38,320 nt of DNA from assembly GCA_030431575.1 (NCBI GenBank), contig JAUIIS010000011.1, positions 1-38,320 of the forward strand, given 5' to 3'. Below the pieces are notes generated by a model. It ran no database searches, was not told the DNA's origin, and saw only the letters and a program-made list of their open reading frames with translations. Shown in pieces: positions 22,718 through 31,325 of the stretch (its first letter is position 1; the number at the start of each line of letters is the position of its first letter). Made by a program: the position numbers and the translations under genes. Source of the stretch: Acidimicrobiia bacterium (GTDB taxonomy: Bacteria > Actinomycetota > Acidimicrobiia > Acidimicrobiales > UBA8592).

Positions 22718-24117
22718 GGCCGGTCCAGGTCAAGAACCTGTCGTCAGCGGAAGCCTTCTTGGCGCACCTGAATGGGCTTGGAGCAAAGATGCCCTTCTCG
22801 GCTGCGGTGGATCCGCTTGGGGCGCTGGCACAGCCGAAGGTCATCACCGACGCGGGCGCCGGACACCTCGTAGTCCCGAACCGGTTCGCCATCTTGCCGA
22901 TGGAAGGCTGGGACGCCGCTTCTGATGGTGCCCCAACTGACCTGGTGCGGCGGCGGTGGCAGCGCTTTGGCGATAGCGGCGCTGGTTTGGTCTGGGCCGA
23001 AGCAACAGCGGTCGTGCCAGCTGGTCGGGCCAACCCCAACCAGCTCGTGCTCAACGAACAAACAGCCGAAGGATTCGCCGAACTGCGTTCGCTCTTTGCC
23101 AGCACCCAAATCGTAGGGCTGCAACTCACGCACTCTGGTCGCTATGCGCGGCCGTTAGGGCAAGCCGAACCACACACGGCCTATGTGCATCCGCATTTGG
23201 ACGACGCGGTCGGAGCGTCGGAACGCCACGTGCTGTCGGACAACCAGCTCGACGAGTTAGTTGCGTCCTTCGTGCACGCTGCAGTGCTTGCCTCTCAGGC
23301 CGGATTTCATTTCGTCGATGTGAAGGCGTGTCACGGCTACCTCGGCCATGAACTGCTTAGCGCCTATGACCGCCCGGGGCGCTACGGGGGAGACCTTGCG
23401 GGGCGCACGCTGTTCCTCCGAAGCGTCATAGCTGGGATCCGCGACGCAGCGCCACAGCTAGCCATCGGGCTGCGCCTGTCGCTCTTTGACACCGTGCCGT
23501 ATGTGGCGGGCGACGACGGGATCGGCCAACCTCGGGTGCAGGGTCCCTATAGGTTCGCGTTCGGAGCGTCACCCAGCGGTCTGGAGATTGACCTTGACGA
23601 GACGCACCAGGTGATCGAGATGGTGTCGCGGCTCGGTTTGGGCCTCTTGAGTGCAACCGCAGGCAGCCCGTACTACTGCCCTCATGTTCAGCGCCCCGCG
23701 TTCTTCCCTCCCTCCGATGGCTACAAGCCTCCCGAAGACCCCCTCGTTGGCGTGGCCCGGCAACTGGGAGCCACTGCGGCGGTCGCGCATAGGCATCCTG
23801 GGGTGGCCGTGGTGGGTGCTGGCTATTCGTATCTCCAGGAGTGGTTGCCTCACGTTGGGCAGGCCGTCGTTGAAGGTGGCGACGCCTCCTTTGTGGGCCT
23901 TGGGCGTATGGCCCTGAGCTATCCCAACTTGCCTGCAGACATCCTTGGCGGGCGGCCGCTCGAGCGGAGGCTGATCTGTCGCACATTTTCTGACTGCACA
24001 ACGGCGCCGCGGTCAGGGCTGATCTCGGGGTGCTTCCCCATCGACCAGTTCTACAAGCAACACCCGCAACGGGTTGAGCTGGCCGCAGCAAAGAAGCACA
24101 TGCGGCGCGGCGCGTAA
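22714..24117 (+). CDS. NADH:flavin oxidoreductase, Old Yellow Enzyme-like
   Basis: FMN TIM-barrel oxidoreductase of 467 aa, longer than classical Old Yellow Enzymes (350-400). Visible parts: VVPNRFAILPMEGWDA near the N-terminus, LQLTHSGRYARP, FHFVDVKACHGYLGHELLS carrying the substrate-binding His, and VGLGRMALSYPNLPADI for phosphate binding. Residues 422-440 hold three cysteines (C-x5-C-x11-C, in CRTFSDC and SGCF), recalling but not matching the 4Fe-4S motif of 2,4-dienoyl-CoA reductase. It would reduce activated C=C bonds, or run an oxidation in reverse. It overlaps the DapA-like gene by 4 nt and ends the esterase-DapA-like-OYE unit. The substrate is unknown; it is not clear whether the cysteines bind metal. 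Confidence 0.85.
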   Translation: MRPVQVKNLSSAEAFLAHLNGLGAKMPFSAAVDPLGALAQPKVITDAGAGHLVVPNRFAILPMEGWDAASDGAPTDLVRRRWQRFGDSGAGLVWAEATAVVPAGRANPNQLVLNEQTAEGFAELRSLFASTQIVGLQLTHSGRYARPLGQAEPHTAYVHPHLDDAVGASERHVLSDNQLDELVASFVHAAVLASQAGFHFVDVKACHGYLGHELLSAYDRPGRYGGDLAGRTLFLRSVIAGIRDAAPQLAIGLRLSLFDTVPYVAGDDGIGQPRVQGPYRFAFGASPSGLEIDLDETHQVIEMVSRLGLGLLSATAGSPYYCPHVQRPAFFPPSDGYKPPEDPLVGVARQLGATAAVAHRHPGVAVVGAGYSYLQEWLPHVGQAVVEGGDASFVGLGRMALSYPNLPADILGGRPLERRLICRTFSDCTTAPRSGLISGCFPIDQFYKQHPQRVELAAAKKHMRRGA

Positions 24118-24133
24118 GCGCTCAGCTCGATGG

Positions 24134-25000
24134 TTAATAGCGAGGTTCGCGACTGCCATGTCGGGCATGCCCGCCACTGCCAACCGCGCCTTGCTCAAGG
24201 ACGACCGTTCCTGTTTCGCGAGCTATCCGGGCGTTGATCAGCCCGGTGGACCGAGCGGCCTTGGCGCGATACAGATCGCTGTCGGCGCGGGCCAACAAGG
24301 TGTCGATGTTGTCGCCATCTTGTGGGCTGCTGACGCCGAGGCTGGCTCGTACTGCGAGCTCAGTCCCTACCGTGAACGATGAGCACCGGTCACGGACCAC
24401 GTGCTCCAAAGCACCCATCTCTGCTGGGGTGCCAGCTGCCAGGAAGGCGAACTCGTCGCCCCCCATGCGTCCAACGAGCCCGTATGGTTCAACTGCTTCG
24501 CGAAGGAGCTCCGCTACCCGAAGGAGCGCTTGGTCGCCCGCATGGTGGCCGTGCTGATCGTTCAGTTGTTTGAACTTGTCCAGATCGAGCATTCCAGCGA
24601 GCACGACCTCGTCCTGGTTCTCGTCCACCAGGGCGTTTGCGGCATGCCCGAAGAATCCGCGCCGGTTGGCCACGCCGGTCAATGGGTCGGTCACCGACAG
24701 AGCTGCGACCTGGAGGTAAGCCTGGTCGAGACGGGCAAGGAGATCCGTGATAACCCGTACCGACAAGGGTGCAACCACCAGCGGGATCCCGCCGGCGATA
24801 AGCAACGACACCTCAAGGGTCCCGGGTTCAGCCGAGTCGAGGTCCACGACCATGGTCATCACGATGCTGGTGACAAACAGCGACGTTGCCACCGACAACA
24901 ACGTAACCGCCACAACGGGGCCGCGTGATCCATGCCTGCGGTACAGGTTCAGCAACCGTTGTTGGGTTGAGGAGAGGGACATCTCTAGTTGGCCGTCCAC
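24134..25000 (-). CDS. Membrane-anchored diguanylate cyclase (GGDEF)
   Basis: Predicted diguanylate cyclase of 288 aa that makes cyclic di-GMP. Two membrane spans lie at about 28-51 and 62-84, with a short extracytoplasmic loop (VDLDSAEPG), followed by a GGDEF domain from SVTDPLTGVANRRGF (102-116) to about 260. The active-site loop is intact as MGGDEFAFL, GGDEF at 180-184. No RxxD I-site precedes it at the expected distance, so feedback inhibition by c-di-GMP is probably absent. No EAL domain is present. A GTG at 25000 is the longest start; the ATG at 24982 is an alternative. It is the only signalling gene in the window and is convergent with the oxidoreductase. Confidence 0.92.
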   Translation of the reverse strand: MDGQLEMSLSSTQQRLLNLYRRHGSRGPVVAVTLLSVATSLFVTSIVMTMVVDLDSAEPGTLEVSLLIAGGIPLVVAPLSVRVITDLLARLDQAYLQVAALSVTDPLTGVANRRGFFGHAANALVDENQDEVVLAGMLDLDKFKQLNDQHGHHAGDQALLRVAELLREAVEPYGLVGRMGGDEFAFLAAGTPAEMGALEHVVRDRCSSFTVGTELAVRASLGVSSPQDGDNIDTLLARADSDLYRAKAARSTGLINARIARETGTVVLEQGAVGSGGHARHGSREPRY

Positions 25001-25106
25001 CTCCGCCCATCGGATGATGGGGGCTCATTGTGAGGGAGCCAGCGTGATTCGGGGCCGAGCGAACCAGCGGAGCAGCAGCCCCGTGGCAACCAGTGAGGTT
25101 GGAGTG

Positions 25107-26075
25107 TCAGGTCCCTGCCAGCGCAGCCACAACGGGGGCGAAGTCGTCGAGTGCGTTGCTGCCGACGGTCACATAGGAGATGCCGAAGGTATCCCGGCGC
25201 TCTTGGAGCGTCTCACAGATGTAATCAACGGATCCGATCAGCGCGTGTGGATGCTGGCCGAGCGCCTCGGGGGTCATCCCCATGGCCGGGGCCATTGCTT
25301 CGAGCGTTGGCCCTTGATGGTCGGTAACCACGGTGAAGTAGGCGCCAATTTCGATCTCCAAATCGTCGAACCTGTCGCCAGCGCCTTCTTTGACCCAACC
25401 GAGTTTGTCGGCTGTTCCTGATGCGGTTCCGCTGGAGATTCCGTGCTCGCCGATCTTGCCGTCGGAGTTGTCGAAGTTGATGGACACGATGTCGCTGTGT
25501 TTGCCTGCCAAACGCAGCACTCGGGGCGACCCGCCACCAATCATGATGGCGGGACCTTCGGGCTGGGGCGATCCCATCCCTGTGGTGTTGGTGACGTTGA
25601 CGTGCTGGCCTACGTAGTTCAATTCTTCACCGGCGAAGAACGATCGAGCGAACTCGACGTATTCGACCATGCGTTCGATCCGAACACCGGGGCGGTCCAT
25701 CTCCAACCCCATGGCCTCGTACTCAGACTTGATCCAGCCTGCCCCGAACCCGGCTTCGAGCCGACCATCGGAAAGCAAATCGATAGTTGCCATCTCGCTG
25801 AGCAAGACCAGGGGCTGGTGGTAGTCACAACAAAAGACGCGGCAACCGATCTTGATCGACGACGTGGCATCGGCGGCCGCCATCATGGCCGGCACTGCAG
25901 CAACGGTCTGTGGTGGGTGGCTGGCGGCCTCGCTGGCTGCACCTGCCCCGATGTAGTGATCGGCGAGACTTAGCGTTGCATAGCCAAGGTCCTCAGCCTT
26001 TCGTGCGTTGTCTCGCCACTGCGCGGCGCTGTCGGGTGCAAAGGCTTGATAGCCGAATCGGAACTTCTTGGACAT
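25107..26075 (-). CDS. LLM-class F420-dependent oxidoreductase (second)
   Basis: Luciferase-like monooxygenase-superfamily protein of 322 aa. It carries the F420-branch features RKAEDLGYATLSLADHY (25-41), MAAADATSSIKIGCRVFCCDYHQP, ATIDLLSDGRLEAGFGAGW and the C-terminal FGISYVTVG. It differs enough from the enzyme at 19802 to have another substrate. The ATG at 26075 is set by GAGG about 6 nt upstream; the frame extends to 26231 but through a poor region. It is divergent from the SDR operon with a gap of 64 bp, so the two are likely controlled together. The reaction is an F420-linked oxidation or reduction, substrate unknown. Confidence 0.88.
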   Translation of the reverse strand: MSKKFRFGYQAFAPDSAAQWRDNARKAEDLGYATLSLADHYIGAGAASEAASHPPQTVAAVPAMMAAADATSSIKIGCRVFCCDYHQPLVLLSEMATIDLLSDGRLEAGFGAGWIKSEYEAMGLEMDRPGVRIERMVEYVEFARSFFAGEELNYVGQHVNVTNTTGMGSPQPEGPAIMIGGGSPRVLRLAGKHSDIVSINFDNSDGKIGEHGISSGTASGTADKLGWVKEGAGDRFDDLEIEIGAYFTVVTDHQGPTLEAMAPAMGMTPEALGQHPHALIGSVDYICETLQERRDTFGISYVTVGSNALDDFAPVVAALAGT

Positions 26076-26139
26076 TGGTACCTCGTCAAGAGAGAGCTCA
26101 TGTGGAGTAGGTTCCACCGAACACGAGTAAGGAGAACAG

Positions 26140-27000
26140 ATGGCCCAAGGTAGTAGTTCTGACGGAGTCGGGCGGCTTAGCGGGAAAGTGGCAGTTATCA
26201 CGGGGGCTGCAAGCGGGATTGGATCGGGCACAGCCCAACGCTTTGTAGCTGAAGGCGCACGGGTTGTTGTGGCCGACCTGCAAGGGGATCAAGGGCGCGA
26301 GCTTGCCGCCAGCCTTGGCGAGGCCGCAGTCTTTGCCCAATGCAACGTCACCAAAGAGGACGACGTGGCTGGCGCGGTAGATCTTGCGATCTCCACTTGG
26401 GGAAGGCTCGACTGCATGTTTAACAACGCCGGTGTCGTGGGAGTTGTGGGACCCATTGCCGAAACCCCGCTGGAGGCATGGAACGAGACTATGGACATCT
26501 TGTTGACGGGAGTCTTCTTGGGAACCAAACACGCAGCGCGAGTCATGACCGGGCAGGGGTCTGGTTCGATCATCAACACCTCCTCAACTGCAGGCATCAT
26601 GGGTGGGCTCGGACCACACGTCTACACGGCCGCCAAACACGGCGTGCGTGGTCTCACCAAGTCGGTCGCCAACGAGTTGGCTCAGCACCAGATCCGAGTC
26701 AACGCCATTTCGCCCGGCAACACCGTCACGGCAATGACTGCCGCGGTGGCAACGGGCGATCACACCGACGTCGAGAAGGCATCGGGTCACATTGCTGCTG
26801 GTTCGCCACTTGGCTATGCCGGCTTTCCCGAAGACATCGCCAACGCGGCGCTCTACCTGGCCAGCGACGAGTCCCGTTACGTGTCCGGGCACACGCTGGT
26901 GGTCGATGCGGGGCAGACCTCGTCTGGCATGACGCCCAACCGCTTCCACACCGGTTCGGCCACGGTGCACCGCCACGCTGGCGGACGCGAAGACTTGTAA
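26140..27000 (+). CDS. Short-chain dehydrogenase/reductase (SDR)
   Basis: Classical SDR of 286 aa that oxidises or reduces an alcohol/ketone pair with NAD(P). The cofactor motif TGAASGIG is at 21-28, an acidic Asp46 (VVVADLQ) suggests NAD preference, NNAG is at 95-98 and the catalytic YTAAK has Tyr162 and Lys166 with Ser148/149 before it. The C-terminal 35 residues (TSSGMTPNRFHTG...) extend beyond the usual fold. AAGGAG lies 7 nt before the ATG. The next gene starts 4 bp after its stop. It is the first gene of the SDR-ThuA-unknown-cupin-ACAD run and divergent from the LLM enzyme, so an oxidised ketone substrate for the later steps is plausible. Confidence 0.93.
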   Translation: MAQGSSSDGVGRLSGKVAVITGAASGIGSGTAQRFVAEGARVVVADLQGDQGRELAASLGEAAVFAQCNVTKEDDVAGAVDLAISTWGRLDCMFNNAGVVGVVGPIAETPLEAWNETMDILLTGVFLGTKHAARVMTGQGSGSIINTSSTAGIMGGLGPHVYTAAKHGVRGLTKSVANELAQHQIRVNAISPGNTVTAMTAAVATGDHTDVEKASGHIAAGSPLGYAGFPEDIANAALYLASDESRYVSGHTLVVDAGQTSSGMTPNRFHTGSATVHRHAGGREDL

Positions 27001-27004
27001 GCCC

Positions 27005-27880
27005 ATGGTGTCTGCGCCGCAGCCGCTTCCGAAACGACCTCAAGCTCCAGCGACCACCCGTTGGCCCGAGCGAGACGACCCGCGCGACAACGTGCTCGTG
27101 GTCACGCGCGGGCACCCCTTCGTGCGCGATCCGTTTTTTGAGATATTCGAGTCGAACCCAAACATTCAATGGTCCTCGGTCGAGCACCCGGCGGCGCAGC
27201 TTATGTTCACGCCAAAAGTCGCCCAGGCGTTCGACTGCCTCGTGCTGTACGACATGCCCGGCATTGTCTTCAATCGTGGTTCTGCACCTACGTTCTTTGA
27301 CCCGCCGGAGTCCTTCAAATCGGGCCTGCTGGGCATGCTCGATGCAGGGGTGCCGTTGGTGGTCATGCATCACGCCTGTGCTGCTTGGCCCAACTGGACG
27401 TTGTGGGCCGAGATTGTTGGCGGTCATTTCTTGTACCAGCCGGGAACTTCGCGGGGTGTCAGCGTCCCCGATTCAGGCTACGTGATCGATGTAGAACACA
27501 CGGTGTCGCCGGTGGGCGCGCACCCGATTAGCGAAGGCATCGAGCCATTTGTGCTTACAGACGAGCTCTACCTGGCGCACGTGTTTGAGGACTCTGTGAC
27601 GCCGTTGTTCCGCAGCGATTTTGACTTTGTGGATACAAACTTCTATTCGGCTGCGGCGGCGCTCGAGGGCAAGCTCAACCATCGGGAGGGCTGGCAGCAC
27701 CCACCGGGCTCAAACATCGTTGGTTGGGTGAAGTCCTATCTCAACAGCCCCATCGTCTACCTGCAGTTTGGTGATGGTCCGGCAACGTACCGCAACCAAA
27801 CCTTCCGCCAGATTTTGGCCAATGCCATTTCGTGGGCGGCATCTGAGGAGGCCGCTAGTTGGGCTCGTGATCAACAATGA
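27005..27880 (+). CDS. ThuA-like domain protein
   Basis: Protein of 291 aa of the ThuA family, class I glutamine-amidotransferase-like fold, named for trehalose utilisation but without a settled reaction. The core elements are NVLVVTRGHPFVRDPF (29-44), the strand-turn LLGMLDAGVPLVVMHHACAAW (108-128) with the family's MHHA-type motif at 121-124, and WAEIVGGHFLY. It starts 4 bp after the SDR and its stop overlaps the ATG of the next gene, so it is embedded in the operon. No sugar gene is nearby, so trehalose use is doubtful; the gene may act on a small oxidised intermediate. Confidence 0.75.
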   Translation: MVSAPQPLPKRPQAPATTRWPERDDPRDNVLVVTRGHPFVRDPFFEIFESNPNIQWSSVEHPAAQLMFTPKVAQAFDCLVLYDMPGIVFNRGSAPTFFDPPESFKSGLLGMLDAGVPLVVMHHACAAWPNWTLWAEIVGGHFLYQPGTSRGVSVPDSGYVIDVEHTVSPVGAHPISEGIEPFVLTDELYLAHVFEDSVTPLFRSDFDFVDTNFYSAAAALEGKLNHREGWQHPPGSNIVGWVKSYLNSPIVYLQFGDGPATYRNQTFRQILANAISWAASEEAASWARDQQ

Positions 27881-28674
27881 CCGACTGGTTTGACCCGCAG
27901 ACGTGGCTGCGCCAGATCCCGGACCCACTGAACATGCGTGGTTTCATCCAAGACGGGACCGAGGCGTGGCTGAACGAGGTGGCCCGGCTTGCCCAGGACC
28001 GGCCTGTGGAGGTCCGGCGAGGCACCAACCGGGTATTGGGCACGGTGCGTTCGCTTCAGGTGTATCCGCGCTCATCGCCGGGGTCGTTGCTCAGTGGCGA
28101 CGCTGGATTCGATGCCCTTGAACGCGCTGTCGCTGTTGTGGACGACATCACATGGAACGGTCGGCTTATCGATCAGGCCGAGATTGTTGTCGAGGATGTG
28201 CGCGTAGCTCAGCTGCCGACGCGACGCATTAGGGGAGGGCCCGTCACCGTTCATCTGAACGTCCCCATCTCAACGATTGCCACCTGGCTTCGCCAAGCCA
28301 ACATTGCCATGATCGATGCTCCGGCAGGGGCCAACATGGGTGCCGAGGATGGGTGTTTTTGGGTGCGCTACGAGTGGCGCCGCGTCACATTCGACGCCGC
28401 CGTTGCCCCTGCGGTTACCGCTAGCGCAGGGGTGTTCACCATTCACGAACTACGGCTGCGCAGCCGTACCGTGCCGCTCCCCAAACGCTTCAACATGTCG
28501 TTGAGCGTCCCGGTTTCGCTGGGGGAGGGTGTGCGGCTGCGTGATGCTTGCCTCGTCGACCCAACGACAGTGGCGGTCGAGGTTCAGGTCCGCTCGGTCG
28601 ACTATCCCATCAGCGTTCCTCAGATTCTTGAGCGCCTGGCCTCGCCGGCCGCACGGAGTGTCCTTGACGTCTAG
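27877..28674 (+). CDS. Unknown protein, 265 aa
   Basis: I do not recognise this protein firmly. It has no signal peptide or membrane span. The N-terminal 35 residues are Trp/Pro-rich (DWFDPQTWLRQIPDPLNMRG). The middle (PVTVHLNVPISTIATWLRQANI) and the C-terminal half (beta-rich, with RSRTVPLPKRFNMSLSVPV) recall DUF2993/LmeA-like lipid-binding proteins, a weak match. Strand-rich sequence with few charged clusters suggests a beta fold that could hold a lipid or hydrophobic substrate. ATGA overlap with the ThuA-like gene ties it to the operon, and a 102-bp gap separates it from the cupin. Of the operon's proteins this is the least understood. Confidence 0.7.
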   Translation: MTDWFDPQTWLRQIPDPLNMRGFIQDGTEAWLNEVARLAQDRPVEVRRGTNRVLGTVRSLQVYPRSSPGSLLSGDAGFDALERAVAVVDDITWNGRLIDQAEIVVEDVRVAQLPTRRIRGGPVTVHLNVPISTIATWLRQANIAMIDAPAGANMGAEDGCFWVRYEWRRVTFDAAVAPAVTASAGVFTIHELRLRSRTVPLPKRFNMSLSVPVSLGEGVRLRDACLVDPTTVAVEVQVRSVDYPISVPQILERLASPAARSVLDV

Positions 28675-28776
28675 GAGAATGCCGGTTGGCGGTCTGGCCA
28701 CGCCGTCCATCGAGTTCTGCGCTCGCAGCTCAAGAACGTGGCAATCTGTGGATACGAGCGACCAAGGACCTCAGCG

Positions 28777-29313
28777 ATGACTAGCAGCGACACCCCCGAC
28801 ATTGGCGAGCACCTCCAAAAAGGCAGGGTTGTGCCGCCCCATGGCATGACCGCCGCGATCCACATTGGTGACAGCGACCTCCCTTGGGTTGGCCTTGGAG
28901 ATGGCAGCGAACTGCAGCTCTTGCAGGTCGACTTGCACCAGGGCCTTTGGGTGGTCCGCACCCGCTTCCAGCCCGGCTACCAGGTGACCACCCACTATCA
29001 CACCGGGTCCGTCTTCGCCGTCACGCTGTCGGGTTCGTGGTACTACAACGAGTATCCCGAATACGTCAACACCGCAGGCTCGTACTTGTATGAACCCGCA
29101 CATTCGCTCCACACCCTCAAGGTGTCCGACGACAACGAAGGCATGACCGACGTTTGGTTCGCCATTTATGGCGCCAACGTCAACCTCGACGAGGATGGCG
29201 AGGTGGTTGGGATTACCGACGCGCAGAGCATCTTGGCTGCCTATCGGAGTCGCTGTGAGACCGAAGGGGTTTCTCCTGCTGGAGTGATCGTGAACGGCGA
29301 ACAAACATCGTGA
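28777..29313 (+). CDS. Cupin protein, 2,4'-dihydroxyacetophenone dioxygenase-like
   Basis: Single-cupin protein of 178 aa resembling 2,4'-dihydroxyacetophenone dioxygenase, an iron enzyme that cuts the C-C bond of an aryl ketol with O2. The metal motif THYHTGSVF has His73 and His75, followed by WYYNEYPEY with a possible Glu92 ligand and EPAHSLHTL with His109/His112. The string AGSYLYEPAHSLHTL is characteristic of this group. ATG at 28777 with AAGGAC about 9 nt upstream; a GTG at 28738 is possible. Its stop overlaps the dehydrogenase start in GTGA form. Ring or ketol cleavage in the pathway is plausible; the exact substrate is not set by sequence. Confidence 0.82.
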   Translation: MTSSDTPDIGEHLQKGRVVPPHGMTAAIHIGDSDLPWVGLGDGSELQLLQVDLHQGLWVVRTRFQPGYQVTTHYHTGSVFAVTLSGSWYYNEYPEYVNTAGSYLYEPAHSLHTLKVSDDNEGMTDVWFAIYGANVNLDEDGEVVGITDAQSILAAYRSRCETEGVSPAGVIVNGEQTS

Positions 29314-30518
29314 GCGACACTGACGGGTTCGAGTCGGTTCGCACCGAGGTTCGGGCTTGGCTGAGCGAGAACTGGGATTGCGATCGCCCTAAGAAGGAAT
29401 GGCTTGCCATCGTGGCTGACTCGGGTTGGGCTGCTCCGAGCTGGCCCACCGAGTGGTTTGGTCGTGGCTTACCGCCAGCCGCTGGCGGCGTGGTTGCCGA
29501 CGAGTTTGCGCGAGCAAAGGCGTGGGGGACCGGGCAGGACAAGACCAACCTCTGGGCCAACACCATGCTGGCCTTTGGTAGCGACGAGCTGAAGCGTCAG
29601 CACTTGCGCCGCCTGATGCTTGGTGAAGTCAAGATGTGTTTGCTCTACAGCGAACCGGGCGCAGGTTCTGACTTGGCAGGCATCCAGACCCGGGCAGATC
29701 GCGATGGCGACGAGTGGGTCATCAACGGCCAGAAGGTATGGACGTCGAGTGGACGCGATGCCGAGTTTGCCCTGCTCATCGCCCGTAGCGACTGGGACGT
29801 GCCCAAGCACAGCGGTATTACCTTCTTTTGGTTCCCGATGCGTCAACCTGGCGTTGAGGTCCGGCCGCTGCGCCAAGCGACCGGAGATTCACGGTTCAAC
29901 GAGGTGTTCATTACCGATGCCCGAGTTCCTCATGACCACATGCTGGGCGAGGTAAACAACGGCTGGATGGTCTTGCAATCTGCGTTGGCCTACGAGCGAG
30001 CGGTGCTCGGTGAGAATCAGCGCCGTGCCAAGGTGCAGACAAACAACGAGGCTGTGCGCAACGCAGACGACGATGCCCCTGCACCGGTCCCCGACGTTTC
30101 GCTCATCGAACTCGCACAAGACCTGGGTGTCAGCAGCGATCCCATCATTCGCCAGCGACTCGCAGCGTTGCACACGCTGGTGCAGGTGAACGAGTGGAAT
30201 ACCCGCCGGGCGAAGGCCGAGTTGGCGCAGGGCACGACCTCAGCAGTGGTGTCGCTGGGCAAGCTAGCCATGAGCCGCATTTTGCACACTGCTGGCAGTT
30301 TGCAAACAGAGATACTGGGCCCCGAGGGCACGATTGGCGGCGCCGATTCGCCGCGTTCGGCCGACGCAACCTATGCGCTGCTCAATGCCTTCTTTACCAG
30401 CATTGGTGGCGGCACCGATCAGATTCAGCGCAACATCATCGGCGAACGCATGCTCGGGTTGCCCAAAGAACCCGAGCCCCACAAGCACACGCCGTTCAGC
30501 GACGTTCCAAAGGCCTAG
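29310..30518 (+). CDS. Acyl-CoA dehydrogenase (FadE-like)
   Basis: FAD-dependent dehydrogenase of 402 aa, of the type seen in actinobacterial cholesterol and terpenoid side-chain degradation. It shows WPTEWFGRGLPP (45-56), YSEPGAGSDLAGI, GQKVWTSSGRDAEFALLIARSD, and the C-terminal FFTSIGGGTDQIQRNIIGERMLGLPKEP. No Glu is present at the YEGT position, and the catalytic base may be in the middle helix (YERAVLGE); some FadE enzymes of this kind work as heterodimers in which one subunit lacks the base. It starts with GTG overlapping the cupin stop (GTGA), so it is co-translated with it and closes the operon. A partner dehydrogenase is not visible next to it. Confidence 0.9.
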   Translation: MSDTDGFESVRTEVRAWLSENWDCDRPKKEWLAIVADSGWAAPSWPTEWFGRGLPPAAGGVVADEFARAKAWGTGQDKTNLWANTMLAFGSDELKRQHLRRLMLGEVKMCLLYSEPGAGSDLAGIQTRADRDGDEWVINGQKVWTSSGRDAEFALLIARSDWDVPKHSGITFFWFPMRQPGVEVRPLRQATGDSRFNEVFITDARVPHDHMLGEVNNGWMVLQSALAYERAVLGENQRRAKVQTNNEAVRNADDDAPAPVPDVSLIELAQDLGVSSDPIIRQRLAALHTLVQVNEWNTRRAKAELAQGTTSAVVSLGKLAMSRILHTAGSLQTEILGPEGTIGGADSPRSADATYALLNAFFTSIGGGTDQIQRNIIGERMLGLPKEPEPHKHTPFSDVPKA

Positions 30519-30694
30519 CGTCCTTTCCGGCTGTTTCGGCAACGAACTCGACGTCGCCTGCACCGCCTAGCTGCGTTGCGGCTTCTCGTCGCACGCAGAA
30601 GAGTGCGCCTTCGAATCCGCGCCTTGCTGGTCTGCGCAATCTCAGCCGACGTAATCACCGCTCCAACCAGACAGGACACGAGGGTCCGGTCCGG

Positions 30695-30985
30695 CTAGAT
30701 GCGGTACTGGACTGCGCTGCGGGCCTCAATGTGGGGGGCAATCAGCGTTGCGATGATGTCTTGATGATCCGCGTTGCTTGCGTAGGCGCTGTAGGCATCG
30801 TCGTCTTCGAAGTCGCCAACAACGCAATAGTCCCAGTTGTCTTCGCGTAGACCCGCGTCGGGGCCGTGTTGGTACCCAACCACCCCTGGGAGGGCAGCCA
30901 TGGCGTTGAGACGGCTGCCTAACGTGCTCAAATGCCGCTCTGATGGAGCTTCTTTCCAGCGAAACATCACACAATGACGGAGCAC
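30695..30985 (-). CDS. Dabb (stress-responsive alpha/beta barrel) domain protein
   Basis: Small cytoplasmic protein of 96 aa with the dimeric ferredoxin-like Dabb fold. The start LRHCVMFRWKEAPSERHL matches the family's LKHIVLFKFK opening, the middle shows LPGVVGYQHGPDAG, and the end ADHQDIIATLIAPHIEARSAVQYRI contains the conserved His and terminal strand. The GTG at 30985 is chosen because the family starts right at this strand. Members are stress-related or act as polyketide/olivetolic-acid-type cyclases; in bacteria the role is usually unknown. It stands alone, convergent with the ACAD operon and divergent from the CoA-transferase, with no clear ribosome site. Confidence 0.85.
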   Translation of the reverse strand: MLRHCVMFRWKEAPSERHLSTLGSRLNAMAALPGVVGYQHGPDAGLREDNWDYCVVGDFEDDDAYSAYASNADHQDIIATLIAPHIEARSAVQYRI

Positions 30986-31313
30986 AGGGCGCTTCTTTCT
31001 TCGAGTTTCTTCGAGGCACGTTCACAAGGGCTGGTCACAATGCTATGCGTGCGCATTTGGGTGCGGTGACCAAGGTTGCCATGCAGACAGACACCTCTTG
31101 CCATATCTGATTAGGCCCCTTCGTTCTTCACTGACTGTAGAACAACGGCATCCGAGGATCGCAACCGCCCGTTCTGCTGTTTGGTTCGTCCCTAAGCTGC
31201 TCGCCGATATCTTCTCGAACTCCTGGAACGAGGCCAATCGAAAGCCAACGCATGGACGCCAAACCTCTGCAGGGTACGGGACCTACGGCCATAGACACCT
31301 CCTGGCCGCTCTC
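30986..31313. other. Intergenic stretch, 328 nt without a gene
   Basis: Between the Dabb gene and the CoA-transferase promoter. I see no supported frame, tRNA, repeat or strong hairpin. The short open frames on both strands lack starts with ribosome sites or homology. Confidence 0.5.
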
Positions 31314-31319
31314 TAGGCT
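31314..31319 (+). promoter_or_regulatory. -10 box TAGGCT, predicted leaderless start of the CoA-transferase
   Basis: TAGGCT ends 6 nt before the ATG at 31326 and there is no Shine-Dalgarno sequence. Confidence 0.5.
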
Positions 31320-31325
31320 GGGTTC

